From Sphingomonas psychrotolerans (GTDB taxonomy: Bacteria > Pseudomonadota > Alphaproteobacteria > Sphingomonadales > Sphingomonadaceae): a stretch of 64,000 bases of DNA. The stretch is taken from contig NZ_CP024923.1 in assembly GCF_002796605.1 (NCBI RefSeq), positions 992,001 through 1,056,000 of the forward strand, in the 5' to 3' direction. This document shows, piece after piece, positions 1 to 10,320 of the stretch. The notes under the pieces were generated by a model that saw only the letters and a list, made by a program, of their open reading frames with translations, did not search any database and was not told the DNA's origin. Numbering within the stretch: the stretch's first letter is position 1; every line of letters begins with the position of its first letter. The position numbers and the translations under genes are program-made.

Positions 1-51
1 GCCTCCGGCGCCGCCTGCGCCTCGACTGATCTCTTCGTCGGAAAATCTTGA
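1..51 (+). CDS. possible C-terminal end of an upstream gene (partial)
   Basis: The first frame stays open from base 1 to a TGA at 49-51, giving 16 residues that end in ...LFVGKS. The stop overlaps the ATG at 51 in the TGATG arrangement that is used repeatedly in this operon, which is the only reason to think it is coding. Another frame ends at a TGA at 27-29. The product cannot be identified; by complex I operon order the upstream region should hold nuoA-nuoD. Confidence 0.25.
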   Translation, partial: ASGAACASTDLFVGKS

Positions 52-413
52 TGCTTGACACGAACCCAGTCCTTGACGGCGCGGACCGCATCGCCACCGC
101 GCATGCGATGATCGAGCGCTACAATGCGCAGGACGCCGACGGCTATGTCGCGCTGATGACCGACGGCGCCTGCGAGGCGACCTATCGCGGCGCGGTGCTG
201 CGCGAGGGCCGCGAAGGCGTGCGCTCGGGGCTGAAGGCGATGTTCGCCGAGTTTCCCGGAAATCGTGCCGACATCATTGAATCCTGGGCGCTTGGCGAGA
301 CGGTCGTCCTGCACGAGAAAGTCGCCCGCTCGCCCGAGGCAGAGCCTTTCGAGGTGATGTCCATCTATTCGTTCTCCGACGACAAGGTCGATCGGGTGGA
401 GTTCATTCGCTGA
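51..413 (+). CDS. nuclear transport factor 2 / SnoaL-like protein
   Basis: Small protein of 120 residues with the layout of the NTF2/SnoaL fold: an N-terminal helix (IATAHAMIERYNAQDADGY), then beta strands including a central EATYRG, a GxxAGREGV-like turn (REGREGVRSGLKAMFAEFP) and a C-terminal strand DKVDRVEFIR. Such proteins are small cone-shaped ligand-binding domains, sometimes enzymes (isomerases, cyclases), and substrate cannot be read from sequence. A TTG lies directly before the ATG at 51. The stop overlaps the nuoE start by one base, so it is translated as part of the nuo operon. It is not a known complex I subunit; it is one of four extra genes carried inside this operon. Confidence 0.75.
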   Translation: MLDTNPVLDGADRIATAHAMIERYNAQDADGYVALMTDGACEATYRGAVLREGREGVRSGLKAMFAEFPGNRADIIESWALGETVVLHEKVARSPEAEPFEVMSIYSFSDDKVDRVEFIR

Positions 414-1084
414 TGGCTGACGCCCCACAACTTCCCGACGAGGCAGAGACCCGCGCGCGCTGGGGCGCGTTTGCGTGGACGGCCGAGAATGCCGAGAAGG
501 CCCGCGAGATCATGGGCCGCTACCCCGCGGGCCGGCAGCAAAGCTGCACGCTCCCGTATCTCGATCTCGCCCAGCGCCAGGTCGGCGCCGAGACCAATAC
601 GCAAGGCTGGCTGCCGGTTCCGGTGATCGAGTTCGTCGCGCGCGAACTCGGGCTGCCCTATATCCGCGTGTTCGAGGTCGCGACCTTCTACACGATGTTC
701 AATCTCGTGCCGGTCGGCCGCTATCATGTGCAGGTCTGCGGGACGACGCCGTGCATGCTGCGTGGGTCGGACGACGTGCTGGCGGCGTGCAAGAGCCGCG
801 GGCTGCACAAGGGCCACACCACCGCCGACGGGCTGTTCACGCTGACCGAGGTCGAGTGTCTCGGCAGCTGCGCCTCTGCGCCAATGGTCCAGATCAACGA
901 CGACAATTACGAGGACCTCGATTTCGACCGCACGGTGGCGATCCTCGATGCGCTGGCCAAAAGCGAGAGCCCGAAGACCGGCACGCAGGAGCCCGGCCGG
1001 CACACCGTCGAGGCCGCTGGCGGCACGACCAATCTCACGGCAATGGTGACCGAGAACCACGATTATCGCGGGGAATGGGCATGA
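413..1084 (+). CDS. nuoE: NADH-quinone oxidoreductase subunit E
   Basis: NuoE belongs to the peripheral NADH-oxidising module of complex I and carries the N1a [2Fe-2S] cluster in a thioredoxin-like fold. An N-terminal helical part (about residues 20-90, with the conserved TLPYLDLAQRQ and VFEVATFYTMFN segments) precedes the cluster domain. The four cysteine ligands are visible at C109 and C114 (CGTTPC) and at C149 and C153 (ECLGSC). The length of 223 residues includes a C-terminal tail of about 40 residues that is poor in recognisable motifs. The ATG overlaps the preceding stop, and its own stop overlaps the following small gene by four bases (ATGA). Confidence 0.96.
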   Translation: MADAPQLPDEAETRARWGAFAWTAENAEKAREIMGRYPAGRQQSCTLPYLDLAQRQVGAETNTQGWLPVPVIEFVARELGLPYIRVFEVATFYTMFNLVPVGRYHVQVCGTTPCMLRGSDDVLAACKSRGLHKGHTTADGLFTLTEVECLGSCASAPMVQINDDNYEDLDFDRTVAILDALAKSESPKTGTQEPGRHTVEAAGGTTNLTAMVTENHDYRGEWA

Positions 1085-1254
1085 GCCAGGACACCAAGAA
1101 CGTCCTCTTCGTCATCGTCGCGGTGCTTCTCGCGATCGTGATCGGCGGCTGGGTGCTCAAGATCGCCTTCAAGCTGCTCGGGATCCTGATCCTCGTCGGG
1201 CTGGCGGTCGCCGCCTTCATCGTGATCCAGAAGCTCGTGGGGCAGGGGCGCTAA
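1081..1254 (+). CDS. small two-helix membrane protein inside the nuo operon
   Basis: A 57-residue protein with a short polar N-terminus (MSQDTKN), two hydrophobic helices (about residues 8-24 and 31-50) separated by a single turn with WVLK, and a basic-polar tail KLVGQGR. Its ATG overlaps the nuoE stop (ATGA) and its TAA abuts the nuoF ATG, so it can only be translated as part of the operon. No known family is recognised. Its position between the soluble NuoE and NuoF is unusual for a membrane protein; it could be a lineage-specific assembly factor or simply a passenger. Confidence 0.75.
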   Translation: MSQDTKNVLFVIVAVLLAIVIGGWVLKIAFKLLGILILVGLAVAAFIVIQKLVGQGR

Positions 1255-2559
1255 ATGCTTCAGGACAAGGACCGCATCTTCACCAACGTCTACGGCTTCC
1301 AGCCGTGGAACCTGTCGGCGGCGCTGAAGCGCGGCGACTGGGACAATAGCAAGGCGCTGATGGCGCTGGGGCAAGACACGATCATCGACCGCATCAAGGC
1401 CTCGGGCCTGCGCGGGCGGGGCGGGGCGGGCTTCCCGACCGGCACCAAATGGTCGTTCATGCCCAAGGAGCCGCGGCCCGACCGGCCGAACTTCCTCGTG
1501 ATCAACGCCGACGAGTCCGAGCCAGGTTCGTGCAAGGACCGCGAGATCATCCGCCACGATCCGCACAAATTGATCGAAGGCGCGTTGATCGCCGGCTTCG
1601 CGATGCGCGCGCGTGCGGCGTACATCTACATCCGCGGCGAATATATCCGCGAGGCCGAAACGCTGTTTGCAGCCGTGCGCGAGGCCTATGACGCGGGCAT
1701 GCTCGGCAAGAACGCCGCGGGCTCGGGTTATGATTTCGACGTGTTCGTCCATCGCGGCGCCGGCGCCTATATCTGCGGCGAAGAGACCGCGATGCTCGAG
1801 AGCCTCGAGGGCAAGAAGGGCCAGCCGCGGCTGAAACCCCCGTTCCCGGCGGGCGCGGGCCTTTATGGCTGTCCGACCACGGTCAACAATGTCGAATCGA
1901 TCGCGGTGGTCCCGACGATCCTGCGGCGGGGACCCGAATGGTTCTCTTCGTTCGGCGCGGAGAACAACAAGGGCACCAAGCTCTTCCAGATCAGCGGCCA
2001 TGTGAACAAGCCGTGCGTGGTCGAGGAAGCGATGAGCATCCCGTTCCGCGAGCTGATCGAAAAGCATTGCGGCGGCATCCGCGGCGGCTGGGACAATCTG
2101 CTCGCGGTGATCCCGGGCGGCTCTTCGGTGCCGCTCGTCCCCGCGGCGCAGATCATGGACTGCCCGATGGATTTCGACGGGCTGCGCGGCGTCGGCTCGG
2201 GCCTCGGCACCGCGGCGGTGATCGTGATGGACAAGTCGACCGACATCGTCCGCGCGATCAGCCGGCTTTCGTACTTCTACAAGCATGAGAGCTGCGGCCA
2301 GTGCACCCCGTGCCGCGAAGGCACCGGCTGGATGTGGCGGGTCATGGAGCGGCTGCGCACCGGCGACGCCGATATCAGCGAGATCGATACGCTCCACCAG
2401 GTCACCAAGCAGGTCGAGGGTCACACGATCTGTGCGCTCGGCGATGCCGCGGCATGGCCGATCCAGGGCCTGATCCGGCACTTCCGCCCCGAGATCGAGC
2501 GGCGGATCAACGAGCGCAACGGCACCGGCGCCGCGCCGATGCAGGAGGCTGCGGAATGA
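1255..2559 (+). CDS. nuoF: NADH-quinone oxidoreductase subunit F (NADH/FMN site)
   Basis: NuoF binds NADH, FMN and the N3 [4Fe-4S] cluster and is the entry point of electrons into complex I. The NADH/FMN-binding glycine-rich segment [14 protein letters not shown] lies at about residues 50-63, the [12 protein letters not shown] segment at about 90, and the [12 protein letters not shown] segment at about 170-181. The N3 cluster motif SCGQCTPC is at about residues 346-353, and a fourth cysteine sits in HTICALGD near residue 393. The 434 residues are the usual length. It starts directly after the TAA of the small membrane gene and its stop overlaps the next gene by four bases. Confidence 0.97.
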   Translation: MLQDKDRIFTNVYGFQPWNLSAALKRGDWDNSKALMALGQDTIIDRIKASGLRGRGGAGFPTGTKWSFMPKEPRPDRPNFLVINADESEPGSCKDREIIRHDPHKLIEGALIAGFAMRARAAYIYIRGEYIREAETLFAAVREAYDAGMLGKNAAGSGYDFDVFVHRGAGAYICGEETAMLESLEGKKGQPRLKPPFPAGAGLYGCPTTVNNVESIAVVPTILRRGPEWFSSFGAENNKGTKLFQISGHVNKPCVVEEAMSIPFRELIEKHCGGIRGGWDNLLAVIPGGSSVPLVPAAQIMDCPMDFDGLRGVGSGLGTAAVIVMDKSTDIVRAISRLSYFYKHESCGQCTPCREGTGWMWRVMERLRTGDADISEIDTLHQVTKQVEGHTICALGDAAAWPIQGLIRHFRPEIERRINERNGTGAAPMQEAAE

Positions 2560-3158
2560 AGTTGCTCGCGATCGCGATTTCCGCATTCCTTGCATCGCCT
2601 GCGGCTGCGCAGCACGAGGCGCCCCAGAAGCTGGACCCGCTGGCCATTCAGGTGGTCCACAATTTCGGCAAATGTGTCGCCAGGCGGACCCCGTCGGCCG
2701 TCGAGAACCTGCTGGCACAGGATTTTCGTACACCTGAATACCAGGAGGGGCTTCGTCGCGCGATGACTGGCCACAGTTATTGCCTCACCGGCGGCGAGCT
2801 CAAGTCGGCCGGGCTGCTCCTCGCGGGAGCGCTGGCCGAGGGGGCGCTGATGCAGAATGAGGGCCGAGGGCTCGCCGCGAAGCTCGCGTGGCGCGAAGGC
2901 GCTACGCCGGTCGAAGCACGTGGCGAGCTAGAGGCGATGGGCCTGTGCATCGTGCGCAAGGCGCCCGAAGCCACCGTCCAGCTGCTGCGCACCGATCCGA
3001 CCAGCAAACAGGAAACCGTCGCGATGCGCGGGGTCACGCCGTTCCTCTCGGAGTGCACCGCCAAGGGCCAGCAACTTCATATAAATCGTCCCGGGTTGCG
3101 CGCGCAGATTGCGCTTGCAGCCTACCGAGTCACTCATTTGCCCGCTTCGGGAAGCTGA
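2556..3158 (+). CDS. exported protein of unknown function within the nuo operon
   Basis: A 200-residue protein with a clear signal peptide ([19 protein letters not shown], likely cleaved after AAAQ). The mature part has five cysteines spread over it ([30 protein letters not shown]) and no motif I recognise; its repeated arrangement of a cysteine followed by about 80 residues suggests two related halves. The ATG overlaps the nuoF stop (ATGA), so expression is tied to complex I. It is not a standard complex I subunit. Base composition is somewhat less GC-rich than the flanking nuo genes, which suggests later acquisition. Confidence 0.8.
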   Translation: MKLLAIAISAFLASPAAAQHEAPQKLDPLAIQVVHNFGKCVARRTPSAVENLLAQDFRTPEYQEGLRRAMTGHSYCLTGGELKSAGLLLAGALAEGALMQNEGRGLAAKLAWREGATPVEARGELEAMGLCIVRKAPEATVQLLRTDPTSKQETVAMRGVTPFLSECTAKGQQLHINRPGLRAQIALAAYRVTHLPASGS

Positions 3159-3164
3159 TCCGCA

Positions 3165-5180
3165 ATGCCAAAGGTCAAAGTAGACGGAATCGAAGTCGAG
3201 GTGCCGCAGGGAGCCACCGTGCTCCAGGCCTGCGAAGCCGCGGGCAAGGAGATTCCGCGCTTCTGCTATCACGAGCGGCTGTCGATAGCCGGCAATTGCC
3301 GCATGTGTCTTGTCGAAGTGAAGCCCGGGCCGCCCAAGCCGCAGGCGAGCTGCGCGCTGCCCGCCGCCGAGGGCCAGGAAATCCGCACCGACAGCCAGAT
3401 GGTGAAGGCCGCGCGCGAGGGCGTGATGGAATTCCTGCTGATCAACCACCCGCTCGATTGCCCGATCTGCGATCAGGGCGGCGAATGCGACCTGCAGGAT
3501 CAGTCGATCGCTTATGGCAAGGGCCATAGCCGCTACACCGAGAACAAGCGGGCGGTGACCGAGAAATATATGGGTCCGATCATCAAGACGATCATGACCC
3601 GCTGCATCCAGTGCACGCGTTGCGTGCGCTTCGGCGAAGAAGTCGCCGGCGTGGACGAGATCGGCGCGATCTATCGCGGCGAGGACATGCAGATCACGAC
3701 CTATCTGGAAAAGGCGTTCAGGAGCGAACTCTCCGGCAACACCGTCGATCTCTGCCCGGTCGGCGCGCTGACCCACAAGCCGGTGGCGTTCGAATATCGG
3801 CCGTGGGAGCTCAAGCGGAACCTGTCGATCGACGTTATGGACGCGGTCGGCACCAACATCCGCGCCGACAGCCGCGGCCGTCAGGTGATGCGCGTGCTTC
3901 CGCGGATCAACGAGGACGTCAACGAGGAGTGGGCGCACGACAAGACCCGCTACCATGTCGACGGGCTCGTCCGCCGGAGGCTCGACCGTCCGTTTGTGCG
4001 GCGTGACGGCAAGCTGGTAGAGGCGAGCTGGGACGAGGCGTTCGAGGCGATCGCCGCGGTGAATGCCGGCTCGAGCGTCGCGGCGATTGCCGGCGACCTG
4101 CTTGATTGCGAGACGATGTATGCCGCCAGGGCGCTGCTCAAGGGCTTGGGTTCGGAGCTGCTCGAGAGCCGCCAGACCGGTATGGATTATGACGTGTCGA
4201 GCCTTGGCGCGGTGGCGTTCAATCCGACCATCGCCGGCGTCGAGGAGGCCGATGCGATCCTGTTGATCGGCAGCAACCTGCGCTGGGAAGCGCCGCTGAT
4301 CAACACGCGGGTGCGCAAGGCGATCAAGAAGGGCGCAAAGGTCTTCGCGATCGGGCCCGAAACCGATCTGACCTACAAGCTCGAATGGCTGGGCAACGAT
4401 CTGTCGCTGCTCGGCAAGCTGCCCGACCAGGTCGTCCAGGCGTTCGACGGCGCGAAGAAGCCGCTCGTCATCGTCGGCCCCGGTGCGCTGGGTGCCGGCT
4501 TCGGCGCCGCGCTCGCATTGGTCGAGCCGATGAAGCTGGTGCGAACGCTCGAGGACGGGACGGCCTGGAACGGCTTCGGCGTGGTCCATATCGCCGCGGC
4601 GCGGATGGGCGCGCTGATGCTCGGCTTCGCGCAGAAGGGCGGGATTGCCGATGTCGTCGCAGCGAACCCGAAACTGGCGCTTTTCCTCGGTGCCGACGAA
4701 GTCGATTTCTCGAAATTCGAGACCAGCTTCAAGGTGTTCATCGGCCATCATGGCGACAAGGGCGCGCATCACGCCGACGTGATCCTGCCCTCGGCGACCT
4801 ATGCCGAGAAGCCGGGAACCTATGTGAACCTTGAAGGTCGCGTCCAGCACGCCGAGCGCGCGGTATTCCCGCCTGGCGACGCGCGCGAGGACTGGTCGAT
4901 CCTGCGTGCGCTCTCCGACAGGCTCGGTCGGACGCTGCCGTTCGACAGCTTCGAGGAACTGCGCGCGGCGATGGCATCCGAAGTCCCCGAGCTGGCGCAG
5001 GAGGGTCTGGTGACCTTCCCATGGGCTGCGCCTGCGCTGTCCGCCACTGCCTCCGGTTCGGTGACCTATCCGATTGCCGATTTCTATCTGACCAACGCAA
5101 TCTGCCGCGCGTCGCCGACGATGCAGCGCTGCTCGGCCGAACTGCTCCACGGCGAAGATTTTGCGGAGGCAGCGGAATGA
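3165..5180 (+). CDS. nuoG: NADH-quinone oxidoreductase subunit G
   Basis: NuoG is the large iron-sulfur subunit of the peripheral arm. A ferredoxin-like [2Fe-2S] domain is at the N-terminus (cysteines in [14 protein letters not shown] and QASCALPA), followed by [19 protein letters not shown] near residues 95-113, which holds the N5-type ligands, and by a [12 protein letters not shown] segment plus [12 protein letters not shown] for N4. The remainder (about residues 215-671) is a molybdopterin-oxidoreductase-like domain that in complex I has lost its cofactor. At 671 residues it is of the short class typical of alphaproteobacteria and mitochondria. The gap to the previous stop is 6 bases; its stop overlaps nuoH by four. 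Confidence 0.97.
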   Translation: MPKVKVDGIEVEVPQGATVLQACEAAGKEIPRFCYHERLSIAGNCRMCLVEVKPGPPKPQASCALPAAEGQEIRTDSQMVKAAREGVMEFLLINHPLDCPICDQGGECDLQDQSIAYGKGHSRYTENKRAVTEKYMGPIIKTIMTRCIQCTRCVRFGEEVAGVDEIGAIYRGEDMQITTYLEKAFRSELSGNTVDLCPVGALTHKPVAFEYRPWELKRNLSIDVMDAVGTNIRADSRGRQVMRVLPRINEDVNEEWAHDKTRYHVDGLVRRRLDRPFVRRDGKLVEASWDEAFEAIAAVNAGSSVAAIAGDLLDCETMYAARALLKGLGSELLESRQTGMDYDVSSLGAVAFNPTIAGVEEADAILLIGSNLRWEAPLINTRVRKAIKKGAKVFAIGPETDLTYKLEWLGNDLSLLGKLPDQVVQAFDGAKKPLVIVGPGALGAGFGAALALVEPMKLVRTLEDGTAWNGFGVVHIAAARMGALMLGFAQKGGIADVVAANPKLALFLGADEVDFSKFETSFKVFIGHHGDKGAHHADVILPSATYAEKPGTYVNLEGRVQHAERAVFPPGDAREDWSILRALSDRLGRTLPFDSFEELRAAMASEVPELAQEGLVTFPWAAPALSATASGSVTYPIADFYLTNAICRASPTMQRCSAELLHGEDFAEAAE

Positions 5181-6238
5181 CCGCCTTCTTCCAGAACACC
5201 ATCGGCCTGCCGTTCGGCTGGGCGTGGTTGATCGCGACGATCGTCGGCATCCTCGTGATCGCATTGCCGCTAATGCTGGCAGTGGCGATGATCATCTATG
5301 CCGACCGGAAGATCTGGGCGGCGATGGCACTGCGCCGCGGACCCAACGTGGTCGGTCCGTTCGGGCTGCTGCAGAGCTTCGCCGACGGCCTGAAGGTGTT
5401 CCTCCAGGAAACCATCATTCCGTCGAGCGCGAACAAGACCCTGTTCCTGATCGCGCCGATCATCACCTTCACGGTCGCGTTGATCGTGTGGGCGGTGGTG
5501 CCGTGGCAGGCCGGCGTGGTGCTCTCCAACATCAATGTCGGCTTGCTCTACATCCTCGCGGCCTCGTCGCTGGGCGTCTACGGAATCATCCTCGCGGGCT
5601 GGTCGTCCAACTCGAAATACCCGTTCTATTCGGCGATCCGCGCGGCGGCGCAGATGGTGAGCTACGAAGTCTCGATCGGCTTCGTGCTGATCGCGGTGGT
5701 GCTGTGGGCGGGGACGTTCAATCTTTCCGGCATCGTCGACTCGCAGCAGGGCCATGTGCTCGGTTTCCTCAACGGCTTCGGGTTCAATCCGCTCTTGTTT
5801 CCGATGGCGGTGGTGTTCTTCATCTCGTCGCTCGCCGAAACGCAGCGCGCGCCGTTCGACCTCACCGAGGCGGAGTCCGAGCTCGTCGCGGGCTATCAGA
5901 CCGAATATTCGTCGATGAGCTTCGCGCTCTACTGGCTCGGCGAATATGCCAACGTGCTGCTGATGTGCACGCTCAACGCGACGCTGTTCTGGGGCGGCTA
6001 TCTGCCACCGTTGAATATCGATCTGATTCCCTGGTTCGATATCCCGGGCATCCTCTGGCTGTTCGCCAAGATCCTGTTCTTCTTCTTCGTGTTCAGCTGG
6101 GTGAAGGCGACCGTCCCGCGCTATCGCTACGACCAGCTGATGCGGCTGGGCTGGAAGATCTTCCTGCCGCTGTCGCTGATCTTCGTGTTCCTGGTTTCGG
6201 GCTGGCTGATGGTGCAGCGCGTGGGGCTGCCGGTATGA
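5177..6238 (+). CDS. nuoH: NADH-quinone oxidoreductase subunit H
   Basis: NuoH is the membrane subunit that joins the peripheral and membrane arms and forms much of the quinone-binding cavity. About eight hydrophobic helices are visible. Diagnostic segments are [20 protein letters not shown] near residue 50, [20 protein letters not shown], the charged loop [20 protein letters not shown] near residues 218-237 and the ending with [15 protein letters not shown]. The ATG at 5177 overlaps the nuoG stop (ATGA). The protein is 353 residues long, the normal size. Confidence 0.97.
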   Translation: MTAFFQNTIGLPFGWAWLIATIVGILVIALPLMLAVAMIIYADRKIWAAMALRRGPNVVGPFGLLQSFADGLKVFLQETIIPSSANKTLFLIAPIITFTVALIVWAVVPWQAGVVLSNINVGLLYILAASSLGVYGIILAGWSSNSKYPFYSAIRAAAQMVSYEVSIGFVLIAVVLWAGTFNLSGIVDSQQGHVLGFLNGFGFNPLLFPMAVVFFISSLAETQRAPFDLTEAESELVAGYQTEYSSMSFALYWLGEYANVLLMCTLNATLFWGGYLPPLNIDLIPWFDIPGILWLFAKILFFFFVFSWVKATVPRYRYDQLMRLGWKIFLPLSLIFVFLVSGWLMVQRVGLPV

Positions 6239-6705
6239 GCGTTCTTGCCTTTTTTGCCGCGGTAGCTGCGACCACAAGCAGCTATGACTGCACAATAGAA
6301 ACGCCGCAGGCCCTTAGCCGGACCTCAGCCACAAGCGCGACGATTAATCCGATCGGCTTTCCTGAAGGGACTGATGACTGGAAATTTCGCATCCTCGTCT
6401 CGAAAGACGACAAGGGCGCGCAAGCTGAGGTAATCTGGCCCAAGAACCCGATCCAGATCGCGGGCAAATACGCCGCGCTTCCGATCGCGGAAGGATCACT
6501 CGCTTTCGTAGCGATGTCGGGTGGTCCGTGCCTGTTCACCGATCAGGCATGCGCCACGATGGTGCAACTCGTAGATCAGCCCGGTGGAACGGCAACCATC
6601 TTACTGACCCCGACCGCTCTGAGCACCGAGAAAGACACCGGCAAGCGCTCGACTTTCATTGTGCTCACCGGGGGCATTTGCAATCGCAGTGAGAAATCCA
6701 AATGA
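6235..6705 (+). CDS. small exported protein of unknown function within the nuo operon
   Basis: A 156-residue protein with a short hydrophobic N-terminus ([15 protein letters not shown]) that looks like a signal peptide. The mature part has four cysteines (DCTIE, GPCLF, QACAT, GGICN), which could form two disulfides in the periplasm. No family is recognised. Start and stop overlap nuoH and nuoI by four bases each (ATGA on both sides), so it sits seamlessly between two conserved complex I genes. Its base composition is visibly more AT-rich than its neighbours, a sign of a later arrival. A role in complex I assembly is possible but only inferred from position. Confidence 0.75.
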   Translation: MSVLAFFAAVAATTSSYDCTIETPQALSRTSATSATINPIGFPEGTDDWKFRILVSKDDKGAQAEVIWPKNPIQIAGKYAALPIAEGSLAFVAMSGGPCLFTDQACATMVQLVDQPGGTATILLTPTALSTEKDTGKRSTFIVLTGGICNRSEKSK

Positions 6706-7187
6706 GCGTCGCCCAGATCATCCGTTCCTACACCCTGTGGGAATTCATCAAGGCCCACTGGCTGACCTTGCGGTATTTCTTCAAGCCCAAGGCGACGATC
6801 AACTATCCGTACGAGAAGAACCCGATCTCGCCCCGCTTCCGCGGCGAGCATGCATTGCGCCGCTATGCCAATGGCGAAGAGCGCTGCATCGCGTGCAAGC
6901 TGTGCGAGGCGGTGTGCCCGGCGCTGGCGATCACGATCGAGGCCGAGCCGCGCGACGACGGCAGCCGCCGCACGACGCGCTACGACATCGACATGACCAA
7001 GTGCATCTATTGCGGGCTGTGCCAGGAGGCGTGCCCGGTGGACGCGATCGTCGAGGGGCCGAACTTCGAATTCTCGACCGAAACCCGCGAAGAGCTGATC
7101 TATGACAAGAACAAGCTGCTCGCGAACGGCGACCGCTGGGAGCGCGCGATCGCCGCGAACCTTGCCGCCGATGCACCGTACCGTTAA
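6702..7187 (+). CDS. nuoI: NADH-quinone oxidoreductase subunit I
   Basis: NuoI is the ferredoxin-like subunit that carries clusters N6a and N6b close to the quinone site. Both 8Fe motifs are complete: [12 protein letters not shown] at about residues 64-75 and [12 protein letters not shown] at about 103-114. The N-terminal amphipathic part ([20 protein letters not shown]) anchors it to the membrane arm, and [11 protein letters not shown] is also conserved. Its 161 residues are the normal length. It is followed by a 132-base gap to nuoJ that holds a repeat element, the only sizeable gap in this operon. Confidence 0.97.
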   Translation: MSVAQIIRSYTLWEFIKAHWLTLRYFFKPKATINYPYEKNPISPRFRGEHALRRYANGEERCIACKLCEAVCPALAITIEAEPRDDGSRRTTRYDIDMTKCIYCGLCQEACPVDAIVEGPNFEFSTETREELIYDKNKLLANGDRWERAIAANLAADAPYR

Positions 7188-7229
7188 GCGCGCGCCAACA
7201 GTGGGACGCACGATGATTCACTCTCTCTC

Positions 7230-7311
7230 CGTCATCCCGGCGAACGCCGGGATCTCAGGCCGCAAGCGCGCAGCCCCTTCGCACGAGACCCCGGCTTTCG
7301 CCGGGGTGACG
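7230..7311. repeat. paired inverted repeat (REP-like) between nuoI and nuoJ
   Basis: Two imperfect hairpins in opposite orientation, CGTCATCCCGGCGAACGCCG and GGCTTTCGCCGGGGTGACG, separated by about 35 bases. The same arrangement recurs at 16898, 32093, 55486 and 58688, and a single half at 61644. Within an operon such a structure could protect upstream mRNA or attenuate downstream expression. The final bases of the element run straight into the GAGGT that can serve as ribosome binding site for nuoJ. Confidence 0.85.
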
Positions 7312-7319
7312 AGGTAAGC

Positions 7320-7931
7320 TTGATCCAGCTCATCGCCTTTTATCTGTTCGCGATCGTCGTCATTGCCTCCGCGGCATTGACCATCTTGTCGCGCAACCCG
7401 GTGCATTCGGTGCTCTGGCTGATCCTCGCTTTTTTCAACGCGGCAGGGCTGATGGTGCTCGCCGGCGCCGAGTTCATCGCGATGCTGCTCGTCATCGTCT
7501 ATGTCGGCGCGGTCGCGGTGCTCTTCCTGTTCGTCGTGATGATGCTCGACATCGACTTCGCCGAATTGCGTGCCGGGGTGATGCGCTACGCCGCGATCGG
7601 GCTCGCGCTCGCGGTCGCGCTGGTGGCGGAGATGATCATCGCGATCGGCGCCTATAGCGCGGGCGGGATCCAGCTCGGCCGCCGCATCGCGCCGATCGAT
7701 CCGGCTGTGCACAATATCGAGGCGATCGGACGGCTGCTCTACACGCGCTATCTGTTCATCTTCGAAGGCGCCGGCCTCGTGCTGCTCGTCGCGATGATCG
7801 GCGCGATCGTACTGACATACCGTCAGCGTAGCGATGTCCGTCCGCAGAACGTCAACCGCCAGATCAACCGCCGTTCGAAGGATGCGACGCGCAACATGAA
7901 CCCACCGGTCGGGCAGGGGGTCGAGCTGTGA
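7320..7931 (+). CDS. nuoJ: NADH-quinone oxidoreductase subunit J
   Basis: NuoJ is a five-helix membrane subunit of complex I. The helix with the conserved [20 protein letters not shown] segment (about residues 53-72), which includes the pi-bulge important for coupling, is intact. I place the start at a TTG, giving [14 protein letters not shown], because no ATG lies close and GAGGT at 7311-7315 has the right spacing. The 203-residue protein has a C-terminal polar tail (about 40 residues, rich in R, N and Q) after the last helix. The stop overlaps the nuoK start. Confidence 0.95.
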   Translation: MIQLIAFYLFAIVVIASAALTILSRNPVHSVLWLILAFFNAAGLMVLAGAEFIAMLLVIVYVGAVAVLFLFVVMMLDIDFAELRAGVMRYAAIGLALAVALVAEMIIAIGAYSAGGIQLGRRIAPIDPAVHNIEAIGRLLYTRYLFIFEGAGLVLLVAMIGAIVLTYRQRSDVRPQNVNRQINRRSKDATRNMNPPVGQGVEL

Positions 7932-8233
7932 TCGGCGTCACCCATTATTTGGTCGTCTCGGCGATCCTGTTCACGCTCGGGGTGCTCGGCATCTTCATGA
8001 ACCGGAAGAATCTCATCGTCATCCTGATGGCGATCGAGCTCATCCTGCTTGCGGTGAACCTCAACTTCGTCGCTTTCTCGGCGGCGTTGAACGATCTCGT
8101 CGGGCAGGTCTTCGCGATGTTCGTGCTGACCGTCGCCGCGGGCGAGGCCGCGATCGGACTTGCCATTCTCGTCATCTACTTCCGTAGCCGGGGCACGATC
8201 TCGGTCGACGACGTCAATCGGATGAAGGGCTGA
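7928..8233 (+). CDS. nuoK: NADH-quinone oxidoreductase subunit K
   Basis: A 101-residue, three-helix membrane subunit. The conserved glutamates needed for proton pumping are visible in [18 protein letters not shown] (E36-like position) and in [13 protein letters not shown] (E72-like position). The start is a GTG overlapping the nuoJ stop (GTGA). The stop shares one base with the nuoL start. Confidence 0.96.
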   Translation: MIGVTHYLVVSAILFTLGVLGIFMNRKNLIVILMAIELILLAVNLNFVAFSAALNDLVGQVFAMFVLTVAAGEAAIGLAILVIYFRSRGTISVDDVNRMKG

Positions 8234-10320
8234 TGTCGCCGATCCTCCTTATCGTATTCCTGCCGCTGATCGCCGCAGTGGTCGCGGGCCTCTCGAACAA
8301 GGCGTTCGGCAGCGTACTGCCCAAAGCTTTGACCACGGGCGCGCTGTTCGTCTCGTGCGCTCTCTCGTGGCCGATCTTCCTGCAGTATCTCCACGGCGCA
8401 GAGGCGACTGTGGTCCCGGTGCTCACCTGGATGAACTCGGGCGACTTCCATTCCGACTGGTCGCTGCGGGTCGACGCGCTGACCGCTGTCATGCTGGTGG
8501 TGATCACCAGCGTCTCGGCGCTCGTCCACCTCTATAGCTGGGGCTATATGAGTGAGGATCCGGATCAGCCGCGCTTCTTCGCCTATCTCTCGCTGTTCAC
8601 CTTCGCGATGCTGATGCTGGTGACCGCGAACAACCTCGTCCAGATGTTCTTTGGCTGGGAAGGCGTGGGCCTTGCCTCATACCTGCTGATCGGCTTCTGG
8701 TTCCGCAAGCCGAGTGCCAATGCCGCCGCGATCAAGGCGTTCGTGGTCAACCGCGTCGGCGATCTGGGCTTCATGCTCGGCATCTTCGGCACCTATCTCG
8801 TCTTCGGTACGATCGACATCCCGACGATTCTCGCCGCCGCGCCGAACATGGCCGGCTCGACGATCGGCTTCCTCGGCACGCGCTGGGATACGATGACGAT
8901 CCTCTGCCTGCTGTTGTTCCTCGGCGCGATGGGCAAGTCGGCGCAGCTCGGGCTGCACACCTGGTTGCCCGACGCGATGGAGGGTCCGACCCCGGTGTCG
9001 GCACTGATCCACGCCGCGACGATGGTCACCGCGGGCGTGTTCATGGTCTGCCGCCTGTCGCCGATGTTCGAGACCAGCCCCGTGGCGCTGGGCGTGGTGA
9101 CCTTTGTCGGCGCCGCGACCTGCCTGTTCGCCGCGACCGTCGGCCTCGTCCAGACTGACATCAAGCGCGTCATCGCCTATTCGACCTGCTCGCAGCTCGG
9201 CTACATGTTCTTTGCAGCGGGTGTCGGCGCCTATGGCGCGGCGATGTTCCATCTGTTCACCCACGCCTTCTTCAAGGCTTTGCTGTTCCTCGGCGCCGGC
9301 TCGGTGATCCACGCGATGCATCATGAGCAGGACATGCGCTTCTATGGCGGCCTGCGTAAGCAGATCCCGATCACGTTCTGGACGATGATGGCGGGCACGC
9401 TCGCGATAACCGGGGTGGGCATTCCGGGCGTGTTCGACGGCGTCGCCGCGATCGGCTTCGCCGGCTTCCATTCGAAGGACGCGATCATCGAGGCGGCTTG
9501 GGCCGCGGGGGTGCCGAGCGCTTTCTGGGTCGGCGTGTTCGTCGCGTTGCTCACCAGCTTCTATTCGTGGCGGGTCGTGTTCCTGACCTTCTACGGCAAG
9601 CCCCGCTGGGCGGGCTCGGAGCATATCCAGCACGCAGTGCACGATGCCCATGGCCACGGTCATGATGCGCATCATGACGATGCGCCCGCGGCCGAGGATG
9701 CCGGGCATGCACCCGACGCGCATCATGCCGCGCACGATCACGCTCATGAGGGCACCGCAGGCTATCATCCGCATGAGAGCCCATGGGTGATGCTGATCCC
9801 GCTGCTGCTGCTGTCGGTCGGCGCGATCTTCGCCGGCTTCGTTTTCCACGGCTTCTTCATCGAAGCCGAAGAGGGCGCGCATTTCTGGAGCGGTTCGATC
9901 GCGTTCAACACGCATCTGATGCACGCGATGCATGAGGTTCCGCTGGGCGTGAAGCTTTCGGCGACGATCGCGATGCTGCTCGGGCTCGGCTTCTCGTGGT
10001 ACGCCTATATCGGCAAACCCGGTCTCGCCGCCGCCATCGCGGACAATTTCCGCGTGCTTCACACCTTCCTGCTCAACAAATGGTATTTCGACGAGCTCTA
10101 TAACTTCCTGTTCGTGCGCCCGGCATTCGCCATCGGCCGCGTGCTCTGGAAAGCGGGTGACGAGAAGACCATCGATCGCTTCGGCCCCAACGGGCTCGCC
10201 AATGTCATCCGCTTGGGCAGCGTCGGCGCGGTCAAGCTGCAATCGGGATATCTCTACACTTATGCGTTCATCATGCTGATCGGCCTCACTGCCGCGCTGA
10301 CCTGGGTGATCGCAGGATGA
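8233..10320 (+). CDS. nuoL: NADH-quinone oxidoreductase subunit L with histidine-rich loop
   Basis: NuoL is the distal antiporter-like proton-pumping subunit, with the long lateral helix at its C-terminus. Conserved parts include [18 protein letters not shown] near residue 140, the [20 protein letters not shown] segment near 240 and [15 protein letters not shown] near 315. It is 695 residues, longer than E. coli NuoL (613). Much of the excess is a loop at about residues 465-517 (bases 9625-9780) in which nearly every third residue is histidine (for example [11 protein letters not shown]), followed by YHPHESP. The C-terminal lateral helix and anchor are present after this. Stop overlaps nuoM by four bases. 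Confidence 0.97.
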   Translation: MSPILLIVFLPLIAAVVAGLSNKAFGSVLPKALTTGALFVSCALSWPIFLQYLHGAEATVVPVLTWMNSGDFHSDWSLRVDALTAVMLVVITSVSALVHLYSWGYMSEDPDQPRFFAYLSLFTFAMLMLVTANNLVQMFFGWEGVGLASYLLIGFWFRKPSANAAAIKAFVVNRVGDLGFMLGIFGTYLVFGTIDIPTILAAAPNMAGSTIGFLGTRWDTMTILCLLLFLGAMGKSAQLGLHTWLPDAMEGPTPVSALIHAATMVTAGVFMVCRLSPMFETSPVALGVVTFVGAATCLFAATVGLVQTDIKRVIAYSTCSQLGYMFFAAGVGAYGAAMFHLFTHAFFKALLFLGAGSVIHAMHHEQDMRFYGGLRKQIPITFWTMMAGTLAITGVGIPGVFDGVAAIGFAGFHSKDAIIEAAWAAGVPSAFWVGVFVALLTSFYSWRVVFLTFYGKPRWAGSEHIQHAVHDAHGHGHDAHHDDAPAAEDAGHAPDAHHAAHDHAHEGTAGYHPHESPWVMLIPLLLLSVGAIFAGFVFHGFFIEAEEGAHFWSGSIAFNTHLMHAMHEVPLGVKLSATIAMLLGLGFSWYAYIGKPGLAAAIADNFRVLHTFLLNKWYFDELYNFLFVRPAFAIGRVLWKAGDEKTIDRFGPNGLANVIRLGSVGAVKLQSGYLYTYAFIMLIGLTAALTWVIAG

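Noticed and set aside
365..1060. Long reading frames on the strand opposite to nuo and other genes
   Set aside because: These long antisense frames follow from high GC content at the third codon position; they are arginine-, histidine- and alanine-rich, and have no family motifs.
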